From positions 3,192,182 to 3,256,181 of the forward strand of contig CM041538.1 of assembly GCA_023238725.1 (NCBI GenBank): 64,000 nt of DNA, read 5' to 3'. The position numbers were made by a program, and so were the translations under genes. Positions 1 through 11,614 of this stretch are shown piece by piece; within the stretch, counting starts at the first letter, position 1; each line of letters opens with the position of its first letter. This stretch comes from Scortum barcoo (taxonomy: Eukaryota; Chordata; Actinopteri; Centrarchiformes; Terapontidae). Under the pieces are notes generated by a model. The model was not told the origin of the DNA. It saw only the letters and a program-made list of their open reading frames with translations, and did not search any database.

Positions 1-395
1 ATACAAGAAATCATTAACCCCTCTGTTCGCCTCAAGCTGCTCCATCTATGAGAATCCACCCTACCTTCCATGTGTCCCAGATAAAGCCGGTCGCCACAAG
101 TCCTGTGCACACTCCAGCCCAGCTTGGCCGTCATCTCAGCCCTCTCTTCACACCAGCTCTCTCCACGCTCTGCCTGCCCGCCTGCTCTGCCCCTTCTCCG
201 CCAGCCACACGCCAAGCTGCATCCACCACCAGCCTCCACCCGGTAGAATCTGGACACTCAACTCTGACTATATTCAGACTGTCTGCTACCTGAATTTATC
301 TTCCATTAAAGACTGTTTCTTATAACCGTACCTCTGGTGTCTGGTCTGGTCTTGAGTCTGCATCTTGGGGTCCTAGCCTAGTCTTGCCTGAAACC
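1..395 (+). mobile_element. Ty3/Gypsy retrotransposon 3' end (pol tail plus LTR remnant)
   Basis: The first ~110 bases encode, with one internal stop, the residues that end fish Gypsy pol polyproteins: INPS.RLKLL, then MRIHPTFHVSQIKPVATS. This is the segment after the integrase core that leads toward the chromodomain. No chromodomain follows. The sequence runs into a C/T-rich stretch and then an LTR-like end with ATTAAA at 304-309 and a tail near 325-395 that resembles the 3' end of teleost Gypsy LTRs. The element is therefore a deleted remnant, and most of it lies left of the window. The family assignment rests on recognising the HPTFHVSQIKPV motif; the LTR boundary is approximate. Confidence 0.7.
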
Positions 396-1165
396 TTAAC
401 AAGAACACAGTCAAAACAGAAACAAGGCAATAACAAGGAATTTGAAAGAGTGTTGATGGAGCAGCATGACAATACATCCAGACAGACGTGAAGAGTCAAC
501 TCCAAAAAGTTACTTAAAAAGACAAAAGGGAACCAATGAGGAAATAAAGAGTTGCCAGGTGTCGGGACAGAAGATCTCATTTAGAGTTTGTATCCATCTT
601 AAATCTCTGTTTAAGATGCATGTACAAAATTATTTAGTAACATCACAGCCGGTAAGGAAGCAAAATTTGGCCCACTGTGAATGGACTTAAGTAGTCAAGT
701 ATGAGACATCATGGTCTAGGAATTAAACTTTTCAAATAAATAGTATTTTCATATTCATAAATTCTGGATTTTTCAATGAAAGAAAGGAGGTGAATCACAT
801 TGTGTCTATACTTATATAATATACAAACTATTATATAGCCATTGGTTATACACCTATTACTTTCCTTTCTTTAAGACTGTTGGAGTAATAACATCTGTTC
901 TACAAAATCATTGTGCAAACATAATTGTACTCTGCCAGTATTTATTGTTAAAACACAATTTTAAGATTTTGGTAATATTTAGTCAGGCAGTTTGAAAATA
1001 AATATCTTAAATAATAAGAAAGCCAAGAAAAAGCAAGAAAATGAACAACATAAACATAACAATTATTGTCAAACAAAATAATTAAATTTGACTTGTCCAA
1101 AAAGTAGTTCGAAGGCGTGTACACTTTTATGGTCCTATGACTTAAATAATGACTTAAATGCCTTT
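396..1165. other. AT-rich non-coding stretch
   Basis: No coding exon, RNA gene or recognisable repeat is seen. The short frame at 466-690 has no family signature. The stretch probably belongs to an upstream intron of NAALADL2 or to intergenic DNA left of it. Confidence 0.4.
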
Positions 1166-1173
1166 CATATATA

Positions 1174-1246
<73 letters not shown>

Positions 1247-1328
1247 GTGTGTGTATGTGTGTGTATATATATATGTATGTATATGTATGTATAAATGTAT
1301 ATGTATATATGTATATATGTATATGTAC
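1166..1328. repeat. (TA)n microsatellite grading into (TATG/TGTA)n
   Basis: About 70 bases of nearly pure TA dinucleotides are followed by mixed TGTG/TATG/TATATG units to about 1328. The frames here that translate as alternating Tyr-Ile are by-products of the repeat. Confidence 0.95.
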
Positions 1329-1439
1329 ACACAAATAATTAAATAAACTTATTGTTTGTGATGTATAACTTAAATATTTACCTTAATGTTAATCAAATGT
1401 CACCTAAATCATGTCCTTAATGTTTATTCTATTTACACA

Positions 1440-1469
1440 TACACTACAGGCCAAAAGTTTGAAAGCAAG
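1440..1469 (+). repeat. Left terminal inverted repeat of the Tc1-like element
   Basis: It starts at the TA target and reads TACACTACAGGCCAAAAG onwards, pairing with 2119-2148 with a single mismatch. Confidence 0.85.
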
Positions 1470-2118
1470 ATCAAATTTGTACAAAAAAAGATCATAGTTT
1501 CATTGGTATACTTTGCAAAAAAATAAACATGATTATTATAATCATTATTATAACCATAATTATTATATAAAGAGTAACTTATTCGAAGACATTTTTACTA
1601 TCATTATCAGGTATTAGAGGTTTTCTTGCTTAGACTTTGCTTTCTTCAAAGTAACCTCCTCTGGCTTTAACAACAGCATGGCATATACAAGTAACATTTC
1701 AGCCTGGCATTTTGTGGCATTTTTAAGGTATGTGCCAGGAATTGCATTCAAGCTTTCTTAAGTTCATCAATAAGAGACTGCTGATTTGTGAGATGATTTA
1801 AGAATGCGTTTTTCTGACTGATCGAATCCAATTCATCCCACACAAGCCTCAGAGCTGGAGTTGGAGAGAGGTCTGGAGACTGAGGGGGCCAAACCATCTT
1901 TTGAAGAACACCTTTTTGAAGAACCTCTTCTTTTTTGTCTAGGTAACATCAATGTATACCTAAAGGTAAATTGAGGAAAATTGGTGCATATCAATGAAAG
2001 TAAAGTCTGATCATGCAGTAAATACATCCCAAAATACATATAACTCATGCTGGTTTATTAAGAAAGGCATTGTGAACAGAAACTTGAAGTTGCTTCCAAA
2101 TGTTTGGCCTGTATTGGC

Positions 2119-2148
2119 CTTGCTTCCAAACTTTTGGCCTGTAGTGTA
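2119..2148 (-). repeat. Right terminal inverted repeat of the Tc1-like element
   Basis: Reverse complement of the left repeat, ending at the TA target duplication. A partial direct copy of its inner part (TTGCTTCCAAA.GTTTGGCCTGTA) lies immediately inside at about 2090-2113. Confidence 0.85.
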
Positions 2149-3860
2149 CATAATGAGTTTCTGAATGGCATCACCAACAACCAGCATCACAGTCTGGAGA
2201 GAGACAAGGCCCCTTTCTCATGCCTGAACCTCTCAAAAAATGTTTTTGTACATCTTTTTGAACTGATTTGTACTTTGCTTGGATTCTGCATCTAAACCAT
2301 TCCAGGAATTCACTCCAAAAATTGAGAATAATGGGGTTTGTTTTGTGTGTGTTTTATCAAAAGGTGTGAATGGGGCAAGAGCATCTCATTTGAGGCCTTC
2401 TGTTAATAAATTGGGTTGCTAGGGAATAGGCTTTATTTTATTTGCAGCTGTTTTACAATACTCAATTGGACATCATGTCCCTACACTTCATCTCCAAGTG
2501 TCCGTTTCCGTATGCCTACATTTAGTTTTACTATTTTCATCAGCTGTATGTGATCAAAAAGAGGCTGCTTGTGGTTATTAAATTGATATTAAATTTAATT
2601 CCAGGTGGCATTATAAACGTCTTAAAGTTATAAATCTGACTTTCTGAAACGTGCAGACATTCCTAATGCTTTGTACTGAGCAGCTCCTATTCAACCAAAA
2701 AACAGGTGGCAGGAAGCTTTTATCTCTGCTGGTTAAAAATACAGAGAGGCACCAGATGGACAGAAGGAAGAGGAGGCGGAATAGGAAAGTGAAATAAATA
2801 CTTTTTGATGCTTGTGTGGTAACAGATAGTGAGGCATGATAAATAATTCCTGGTGTGTGTTAGGATGGCATGTGGGTTGGTTAATGGCAGTGGTTGCAGG
2901 GTGAAAGCTGGTATGTAGATAGTCAAATTTGAACACCTTATAATTTTAACTGAAAGAAAAGGACAAAAGAGTGCTTCCGGAATCAGTGGCCTATGCTGCC
3001 TTTTCTCACTGTTTTCAGCCCTAAGAATGATCATTTAATTTATTTTTACGAATACCTTCAAAGCTGCTTAACATACACTCACAAGAAAATGGGCCTCTGG
3101 ATAAACTTTAAATTGACCTTACCAAAATGCTCACTGGAAGTCATAGTTGACTAATCGCTGTATGTTTGTATGTATATCGACTCACACTATTGCCTTTTCA
3201 ATCCCAGTTGCTTATCTTTTGTTTCAACTGCAACAGTTTCAGGCATGGTCATGTTTTGGGAGCAATCCTTCCATGCTGAAGAAGGTCTGTAGACAAGACC
3301 ACTGAAGTCAAGCCAAAGAGACAAGTCAAAGTAGAAGCAGTTTCAAGACTGAGTCAAGTAAATTCAACAACTTTAAGGTGTCATGTTTTGCTATGGTGTT
3401 GACTTTTACCTCTGAATGGCTTCTTCTTTCCTCATAGCAACGGTGACTGAGGCTCCTGGGTATTGTAGAACTTAATCTTAGACATCGGTATCTTATTAGA
3501 GGCTGGCAGGGAGCAGGAGCAGGGCTTTGACTCTGAACTATGTGTGCTCTAACAAACACAGCCACTGTGTTTTACAGATCTGTCATTACAACAGTAAACC
3601 AGGGTGCAGCTAAAAAGAAGTTACTGAAAGTGTGTATGTCTCCCTGCTTTGTTTGTAGAAGTGTATGTTAGTAAAATGTAAGTGGATGGGATCAGCAGCA
3701 TGCCAATATAGTGTTCTGTGTGTGGATGAGGTGTGGGCTAAGTAAGTGAGGGCACATGTTGTGTGCGTGTGTGTGTCCTGAGTAGGTTGTGACGCATGTA
3801 TTTTTTTTTGGGGGTCTATTCAAAGATTAGTGTGAATTTTTTGGTGGGATATGAAATGTC

Positions 3861-3885
3861 TGTGTGTGTGTGTGTGTGTGTGTGT
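3861..3885. repeat. (TG)n microsatellite
   Basis: About twelve TG units in a row. Confidence 0.9.
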
Positions 3886-6800
3886 CTGGTCTCTGGGTGT
3901 TTTAGCAGCCCCCTGCGGCAGAGGACCAGTGATTTTTAATGGATTCTTCACAGCCGGCATGGAGCACTGCAGTATTCATGACTGGCAGTCATGGAAGGGA
4001 CTCAGATCAAACAACCAGAGCTAATTGAAACCCCCAAAAAGCTTTTGTTCAACTTTTTTAATCACTATTCTCCTTTATTTTCTCCTTTCATATAAAACTG
4101 CCTTTGGTCTAGTCTGATCTGACATAAATCTCCATTAATTTACTGTAGTGATAGTGCTCAGTAGTGGGGTTGCCTTTTGTCCTCAACTGCGGTACCAAAG
4201 AAAGGTAGAACAGGTTATTGTCAGTGCTGAGAATCACTAGAATATACTGAGGAAATCAAAGTAAATGTGTGTGCCCATACAAATGACTTATTTCTTCCAT
4301 CTGGGTGTCACTTAAACCCTATTGTACAATGTTACATATTCAAGTTTTAATAAGGAATATATCATAAAATCACATTTTTTTTGCATAAATAGATTCAAAT
4401 CCACATGCAGGGATAGGAGACAGTGAGGCCCAGCATTGTGACTTTAACTCAGTATGACATGTTGGTTCAAAGTCATCCACAACAGCTTCAATGGCTCTTG
4501 TCTCTACTGGAGAGATGAACATTTTCCCAAAAGATACTCCTTCGTTTGCTGTTTGATGATGGTGTTGGAGGCCCAGTCACATCTCGAAGGGGCAAAGTGG
4601 ATTTCATCTGTGTATCTCAGCAAATAATGTGGTTGGCAAGCTGCAGTAACTGCTCACACAGCTGCCAGCCAGAAACATGCTAACACTGGTCCGTCACAAT
4701 CTAGGTGCAAACTGTCAGCTGCTCTCTGAGCTTGAGCTTAAGCAGTCTGAGTTTGCCAATGATCTACATGTCTTCTGAAGTTAGTTGGAAACTCCCCATT
4801 TCCTTACTGCATGTAAAGGTTTGTTAGTGGGACACAGTACTGATGCATGTCATGACGCACTTGACTGCTGAAGCCTCCTCCTTTTAGTGGAAACTAAGAA
4901 TCCATTTTGTGTGGAACAAGAGCTGTGGATTTTGTCCCTCATCTTTTACAGAATTGTTGTGCAGGGGGGTCATGCACAGTTCAGAGAGTAGAAATAATTA
5001 CAGTAACCAGTAACTCTTGCAACATACATATGGCATGTGAGTGCAAAAGCAGAAGCTGCCCTTTAAACTGGCTTTGTGAAGGGTGTTCCAGTAGACCTAA
5101 TGACAAGTAACGAGCTGTTAGTCATTGTCAGTTGAGTCTGTCAACATGGCTCCTTTTCATGAAATATGCATTCATGCATATAACATATGGATTTGAATTT
5201 CAGTAATCCTTTGCCTAACTAAATTTAGAACATGAGCACAGTGAACACAAACACATTCTATTTAGAACATGCTTAACTTCCAGTATGCATTTAGAAGCTT
5301 CTGTTTGTACAGAACGTTATATTTAGTAAATATTAATATGTTCTATGACTAATTCATAACTACAGAAGCTCATAATGGCCATCCTTGCAATTAGTTTTTT
5401 TTATGCCATGATATCGAGATCAAGATTGTGTAAGATTTCAGAACGATAGCTGGATTTTCGTTTTCTTACGTCAAGTTATTTGCAATGTTCTGGAATGGAC
5501 TCAAGTGAATATGAGAGACACTGACAACCTTTTACGCCCATGAACTAAGTAGACACTACTGTGAGTTCAGTTATATTATCTCTGCCACCAGAGTTCTCTG
5601 CTTCTGAACAATGTTTGTAAAACACCAAACTCCATTTGACTCGGTGGGACCTTCTTACGTCTATAACAGTTAAATGTTGAGAGGTTTAAAAGGACCGTTA
5701 CAAATTCATTTTGTAATGATTCAGACTTAGCAAGAAATTTACCCAGGCATATTTCTTTTAGAATGTCTCTTAGATGTGGTCTGACCTTCAATGAAATCTT
5801 TTCTTCGAACAAGTTGAAAAGAACTTGCATGAACACAGAGCAGTGAAACCTTCCTGTTCCTGCTTGTAATCAGTGAAGCAGTGTTACATAAAAACAAGCT
5901 TAAATTATGACCAATCAATCACCAAGGACAAATTTGTAAGAACCAGGTATTCATTAGGAAACATGCTCTGTAATTCCTCTAATCGACCCTTGACAGGGAA
6001 GTTTGGGCCTTCTGGGTTCACGTCTGCATTGCCAGTTATGGCAGAGGAACCGGCGTATGTAGGGATACAACAAAACAATCATTGCCAAAAAACGATTTCA
6101 TGTCCTGGAAGTGGATTTAATTTTATGTCAAAGTGTGTGCTACATGTTGTAGAAATGCGAGGGTTTTGATTTCCCCAGTCACAGACATAATGCATCAAAA
6201 CCAGCCACTATAGAAACAGATCTACTGGAGAAGTTATTATATTTTCATATAATAATTCATTTTTAGCCTATATACCTAGAAACTAATGTATTCACTTTTA
6301 TTTTTTTGTTTGTATTCTGCTGTAATATGCATTTGAATGTTAGAGCTACAGCCTAAATCAATACTGATTACCTTCACCACAGTGATGGTGATGATTGAGA
6401 TACAGCATCAGCACTGAGCCAGTGATAACTTACAGATACATCTTATGAGGAATGAATTATTGATACCATATGTGCCATAAATAGCACAGCTGTGTGTAAT
6501 GCCCATGTGTAAGAGTGACAGCTCTGGTGCTGTTTGAAGATCTGTCCTGTGCAAGTAGGTGAATAGCACTTCTTCTTCTGTGAGGCAGGAGGAGCAGAGG
6601 TATATAAAATGTAAAAAGTTGATTGAGGGTGTGTCAGTTGGAGCAGAAATTAGGTTTATGCATATGAGTCACAATGATTTAAATTTCTAAAACACCACCA
6701 ATGCACAGCTTTATAACCTATATTATACACACATATTTTGGCTTTATTGTTTTCTGCCTTAAATAATACAACAGTGAACTAGATCCAGGATTATTTAAGA

Positions 6801-8363
6801 TCCTATTTCAATGAGGAAGAATGAGAATCAATTAAACCTACATGACACAAACGGCCATAACATCTGTAGATGTTGGTACTAAACAGTAAAGTTATGCCAT
6901 TGAATAAAAGCATCACCCCAAAGCTCCTATTTTTCTTTTTTTTTATCTCTCCCTTCTCTCTGCCAGTCTTATCACAGGAGGCCAAATCCCAACTGCATAC
7001 CCAAATACAAATACACTCACACACGTCCCTGTGTGTCAAAAGATGTGATGGATTACAACAATCAAACAATATTTCATGAGTCCCAGCTGGCTGCGAGGAG
7101 CCAGAGCCATTTAAATTTGTAGGAGAGAACAGTTCTCTTTGTCTATTTTCGTCCCCACCGTCTTCCCCTCTCCTCTTCGATGAGTCACGCTCTGTTCCCA
7201 ACCCACTGTGACACACTCCAATCCAAAGAATCACAAACGCATACAAAGGTCTGTTGATTAAGACCAGATTTTTACCTTATAGTCTCCTTGTGATTAAACT
7301 AATGGTACTTATAATCCTAAACATGTTTGCACTTCCTACTGCTGTGACCTCACATTTATTGAAAGTCAGTCAAACGAATTGTAATAAGAAATTCTTTTTT
7401 TCACACTAATAGTAAACAAGACTGATCTGAAAATTTGCTTTCAGTTGATTTACATAAAACTTTCCAACCTCTCCTTTCCATAAGGTCAACATACACCCTG
7501 GACTGGTCGCAAGTCAACCACTCACACACGACACGACCTGCCTTTACTTCTTGTATGTACTTCTTACTTATTTTAAGTAAACTTCAGGTTACTTCTTAGG
7601 TATTTAAAGGAAAAGGAAGCGCCATGTAAAGTATTTCTAATTAGGTATTAGGATCCGGTGTTGCTATCAGTGTCAGTTTTAGCAGCTGTAGAGAGAAAAC
7701 TCCAGGCTCATTAAAATCACATGTGCTGCACCAATACCTGTATCTAAACCCATACTGTATTTGTGCCACTGTTTTCACTTCAGTACTTAATACATACTGT
7801 CCTACTTGTTAACCATCTCCTTGTGCTTGGACTCACATGTGATTAGCTGCTTTTTTTATTGTTGCACAAGCAATGCAGAAATCAACCCAACTCTCTCATA
7901 TGTAAATACAAAGGATTCAAGCAGACTGTGTGAACAACACATCACAGTAGCATGCTCCTCTTCAAATATAATGTAGTGCTTGGATCATATTATCATCATG
8001 GGACATTTTCTGCTCATTAAAACATGTAAACAGCTTTTAAGGGTATTTCTTAACCTGCAGAACAGCAAACAGTGGCGACCATGTGCTGTAAAACCCTCCA
8101 TTTCTGACTAACTAAATGCAAACCATTCAGAGTTGAACACCTGGACATGGACCTTTTGTCCTCACACAGACAGTAACACAACAGATTTCAGCCTTTACAA
8201 CACAGGCCCATTGGATCCAGCCAGATGTCAGTTAATAGAGCCAAGAATACAGGCCAATTAACTGTAAATGCAAGGTAATTGATTTGCAGTGCCGAATGTA
8301 CTGTAAAGCGAGCCAGCTTTGTGTTGACAGGCTAATGAGCATAGCATTGTGTAAGTAACTGGT

Positions 8364-8392
8364 TGTGTGTGTGTGTGAGAGAGAGAGAGAGA
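8364..8392. repeat. (TG)n(AG)n compound microsatellite
   Basis: A TG run changes directly into an AG run. Confidence 0.9.
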
Positions 8393-8723
8393 TCACTACT
8401 TAGAGGTAAAAAAGGGGGATCTGTTTTATTATGAGTATTGATGACATTGATGAAAAGCTTGAAAATATATTCTGACTAAAGGCTATTTGGGAGTGAAAAG
8501 GAGTTTGGTTTCATTTGAAGACACAAAGAGCTTTAACCTATTCCTTGAAATTTGTACGTGTTTTTTCATGTGTAGTTCTTTAACCCGATGCTTATATTTA
8601 ATATTTAAGTCAGCCGCTAACTCTGAAACAGTCAATGCCAGAGCTTAAGATACATTTTCTCATGAGCTGTTTCTGTTACTTTCTGCTCTGTCTCCTCCCT
8701 GAACTGTATATGTGTCTAGACAG

Positions 8724-8918
8724 GAGCGTGGTATCTCAGCCCCTGCTGTCCTCAGCCTCCTCTCTCAGGGACCACGCAGCTTTCTTCCAGTCAGAAATTA
8801 TGCGGCCGGCAAATGACCCTAAAGAGCGCGACCCCTCCCACGTTCGGATGCTGAACGATGTACTCCGGGACCTGGAGAAGAGCTTCATCATCCCACAGAC
8901 ACTGCCTGGAGTGTACAG
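8724..8918 (+). CDS. naaladl2: NAALADL2, penultimate coding exon
   Basis: The exon encodes part of the C-terminal transferrin-receptor-like dimerisation domain of inactive N-acetylated alpha-linked acidic dipeptidase-like protein 2, a single-pass type II membrane protein of the peptidase M28 family. The diagnostic run is RPANDPKERDPSHVRMLNDV, followed by LRDLEKSF and LPGVYR; mammalian NAALADL2 has a closely similar sequence (RPANDPKER...RMLNDIL). The donor GTAGGA follows ...GTGTACAG at 8918 and leaves two bases of a codon, which the next exon completes as Arg. The 5' edge is uncertain: 8724 follows a pyrimidine-rich tract ending CTAGACAG, but AG sites at 8739, 8754 and 8790 are also in an open frame. 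The family is described as lacking the zinc ligands of active M28 peptidases; that part is not in this window. Confidence 0.85.
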
Positions 8919-10619
8919 GTAGGAGAGGTTTGTTGGTGTCTCAGAGTTTCAGCAGTGGCATCGTGTGGTACTGTGTAGGAGGTAATGAGGATGTTGTTGC
9001 TCTACCCAGGAATGTGCACAGAGACTATGTATGGAAAATCTTTAGAAAGTGTGAAATTACATCACGTAAGGCCTTTAGATCTTGAATATAGGCATATTTA
9101 CTGTTGTATTGACCTCTTAAAGCCCCTTTTGGCATTGTGTTTCTTCTGTTCTGTTCGTTCTGTTTTTCTAGTGAAAAATGATACTGGTTGTGCAGACTGT
9201 GTTTTGAAGGGTCAATAGTTCCTTTCTGTATCTTTCTCCAGCGATGAAAATGAATATTTTCCATTCTAGTTGACACTGAAAGGTCTTAAACCTGAGCTGA
9301 GTAAACTTGCTGGCAACCTGAGCAACATCCATCTCAGAAAGTTTTTCCACCTTTGGCACGCTGATCAGTGGGCTCCTCTCCACCGTTTCCTCAGTTGGTC
9401 CCACTGTGAACTTGGTCTTGTTATCTGTACAGTCTCACATACCCACTCAGCTCTCATGACATTGTTCAGCCTTTGTATTTGCTATTGTTTAGTGTGTCAA
9501 ATGCATTCTTCATCGTAGAGTGCTGACTTTTTGAATATTTTGAAACCTACATTGTTTACATCCATTGTTGCTAGCTATCAGTCTGTTATACCTGCCTTTG
9601 TTCACACATCGTCCACACATAGTCCGTTATTGCCACCAACTGTTGATCGGCAGAATAACATGAATCCTTCGGCAGGAATGTGTTGTATGGCCCGCATGCT
9701 TATGTGTGCATGTGTGTCCTTGTGTGTGTGCTAGTGAATAAGCTAAACTAACAATAAAGAATAGATGAAAATCACTTCAATCAAAAGTCACTTGTTACTT
9801 GTTACTTGTTACTCATGACATCTGTTGTTTTCCTAATGGTAGCACTGTAATGTCATATGTTGATGTAATGTCATATGTTGATATGTAGAAAATTAGTATG
9901 GGGCATTTACCAGCTACAACAATAACTTTCACCCACATTCACTGAAAACTGATCGTAGTCCAAGACTAGTTTGATATGGAGGAACTCATCAGTTCTCTCT
10001 CAGGTCGGACTCACGAAAGACCCACTGCGTATTTTGTACTTTCTATAAAATACTTGAAGAATTATGATATAATATAGTAATCAAATATTCTCTCAACCCT
10101 CTGTGTGACTATCTCTGTGACTAGGACTGCTTTGCTTTAGCAGAATGTTTTTTTGGTAACTAACTTAATGTCAAATCACTGCCTCTTTTTTATCTGTCAT
10201 GGTGCTGCTCTGCAATAACATGGTTGTGACAGCTTCAGAAACCCTGAACAGGTGACATTCACTAGACTGAAATGAGCAATTTAGAAAAATAAAGAGAAGC
10301 TGAGAGGTTTTGCGAAATCCAATTTGGAACCTCATGAATGAAAAGGAGAAGTTTTGGATAACAGCATGAAAATATTCTTGCATGAGGACATTGAGTGCTA
10401 CCATAGCTAACATAATATAACACTTTCTATAGTATAGAAAAGTATTACCTCATATGCACAACACATAACAGAACATAACAGAAGTGAAAGATGAATAAAT
10501 AAAGAACATAGGTATGGACATAAATACATATACATACCATACACATAGATTTATAATCATTGATGTGAACAGGTTAAAATAAGTATTATACAGCTAAGGT
10601 GTAACACTGCGATGCAAGT

Positions 10620-10980
10620 AAACTGAGATAGTGGTGAGATTGAGAGCTCAAGAGCTCAGCAGTAGTGTGACCTGAGGGATGAAGCGGACCCTGGTGGTGG
10701 TGATGGTAGGTGTAGAACCGGATGCTGCTGTACTGTCTGCTGGCTGGGGTGTTTGGGGTCTTTAATGATCTTGATGGCCCTCTTTCCTACACTGCTGGGT
10801 GTAGTGGTCCTTCATGGACGGCAGTTCGTCCTGGTGATGTGCTGTAGCTGTGATGTCAGATACTTTCTGTGGTGCACCTGAAGAAGGAGTCCATGCTGAG
10901 CCTCTACAGAGTGCAGGGGAAGCAGATCCAGTGTCCGGCTGATTTAGAGCTGTCTGGCTGACGGTGCTCATGACAAAACA
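10620..10980 (-). mobile_element. LINE fragment (reverse transcriptase C-terminus)
   Basis: With frame changes, the minus strand reads ELPSMKDHYTQQCRK, then IKIIKDPKHPS. This matches the tail of teleost non-LTR reverse transcriptases (LP.IQDLYT.RC..KA.KIIKD..HPSH). About 340 bases survive. It could come from the same element type as the fragment at 14300-15000, which is also on the minus strand and carries more N-terminal parts. Confidence 0.6.
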
Positions 10981-11582
10981 CAAAATACATTAAATAGATT
11001 TTTTTAATTGCTGCCCTTAAATAGATACTTTGCTGAAAGGTTTTTTAATGAAGTAACAGCTCAAGGTCAAGGATCTTAGTTACACAAACATTGTGCTTTA
11101 ATGGAGGTCACACAGTAACCTGAGTGAAAGTGATTGCTGCAATTTCATGATGAGGATTGGCAAAAGAATGATGGTGAGCAGAATGAATTCTCACAGCGTT
11201 TCTGCAATATATCCTGAATCCTTCTGATGTTCTGTTCACTGTATTGTTTGGTCACTCATCACCCTATTTAAGGAGAGTTCAAGGTGTGTTGATAGAGCCT
11301 AAATAGGCTACTGTATCCCCCAGGGTTATTTGAATTTATGACTTGATTCCAAAAAGTCTTTTTTAATCAAATCTAAAAAGGCCCTCATTAATTCTTGACA
11401 ATTTATAGTGCCAAACCCTTGTTGTGAGGATATTACAATGAGAAAAAAGGAAATACTGAGCACAGTGACTGTAGAGGTCGCCCACTGATGCAGCATGAAT
11501 GCAGTGGAAAAATGGCTTCTTTAGAACAAGCTGGCAGACAAAGAACAAGGTGGTAGGTTATATGTACTTGAGCACAATGGCC

Positions 11583-11614
11583 CGAATGAGTCATGGCTAA
11601 CCATGACTCATTCG
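11583..11614. repeat. Perfect 14-bp inverted repeat, 4-base loop
   Basis: The arms CGAATGAGTCATGG (11583-11596) and CCATGACTCATTCG (11601-11614) are separated by CTAA. Each arm contains TGAGTCA, the AP-1 core. It may be a cruciform or tandem binding site; no function is shown by the sequence alone. Confidence 0.8.

Larger units (their letters stand above)
1440..2148 (-). mobile_element. Tc1/mariner-like DNA transposon, non-functional
   Basis: Terminal inverted repeats of 30 bases lie at 1440-1469 and 2119-2148 with one mismatch (outer core CACTACAGGCCAAAAGTTTG). Each outer end abuts TA, the target duplication of Tc1/mariner elements. At about 1640-1890 the minus strand encodes the C-terminal part of a Tc1-like transposase: PPQSPDLSPTPALRLVWDEL, followed by a helical stretch with KKAWNAIPGTYLKN. 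In active relatives the same stretch reads SPDLNPIEHLWDELD and supplies the catalytic Glu of the DDE triad; here the IE pair is gone. The element is about half the length of an autonomous Tc1, its N-terminal DNA-binding half is absent, and it should be immobile. Confidence 0.85.
2149..8723. other. Non-coding stretch, probable NAALADL2 intron
   Basis: No exon is supported. The frames at 2720-3034, 5576-5836, 5873-6169 and 6803-7246 lack family motifs and convincing splice context. Only simple repeats are evident, at 3861-3885 and 8364-8392. Because the first NAALADL2 exon visible (8724 on) is near the C-terminus, this stretch must lie within the gene if the gene is intact. Confidence 0.45.

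Noticed and set aside
948..1346. Tyr/Ile-rich frames on both strands
   Set aside because: Direct translation of the TA/TG microsatellite.
6803..7246. 147-codon minus-strand frame
   Set aside because: No domain, poly-Lys from a T run, and no splice partners; probably chance.
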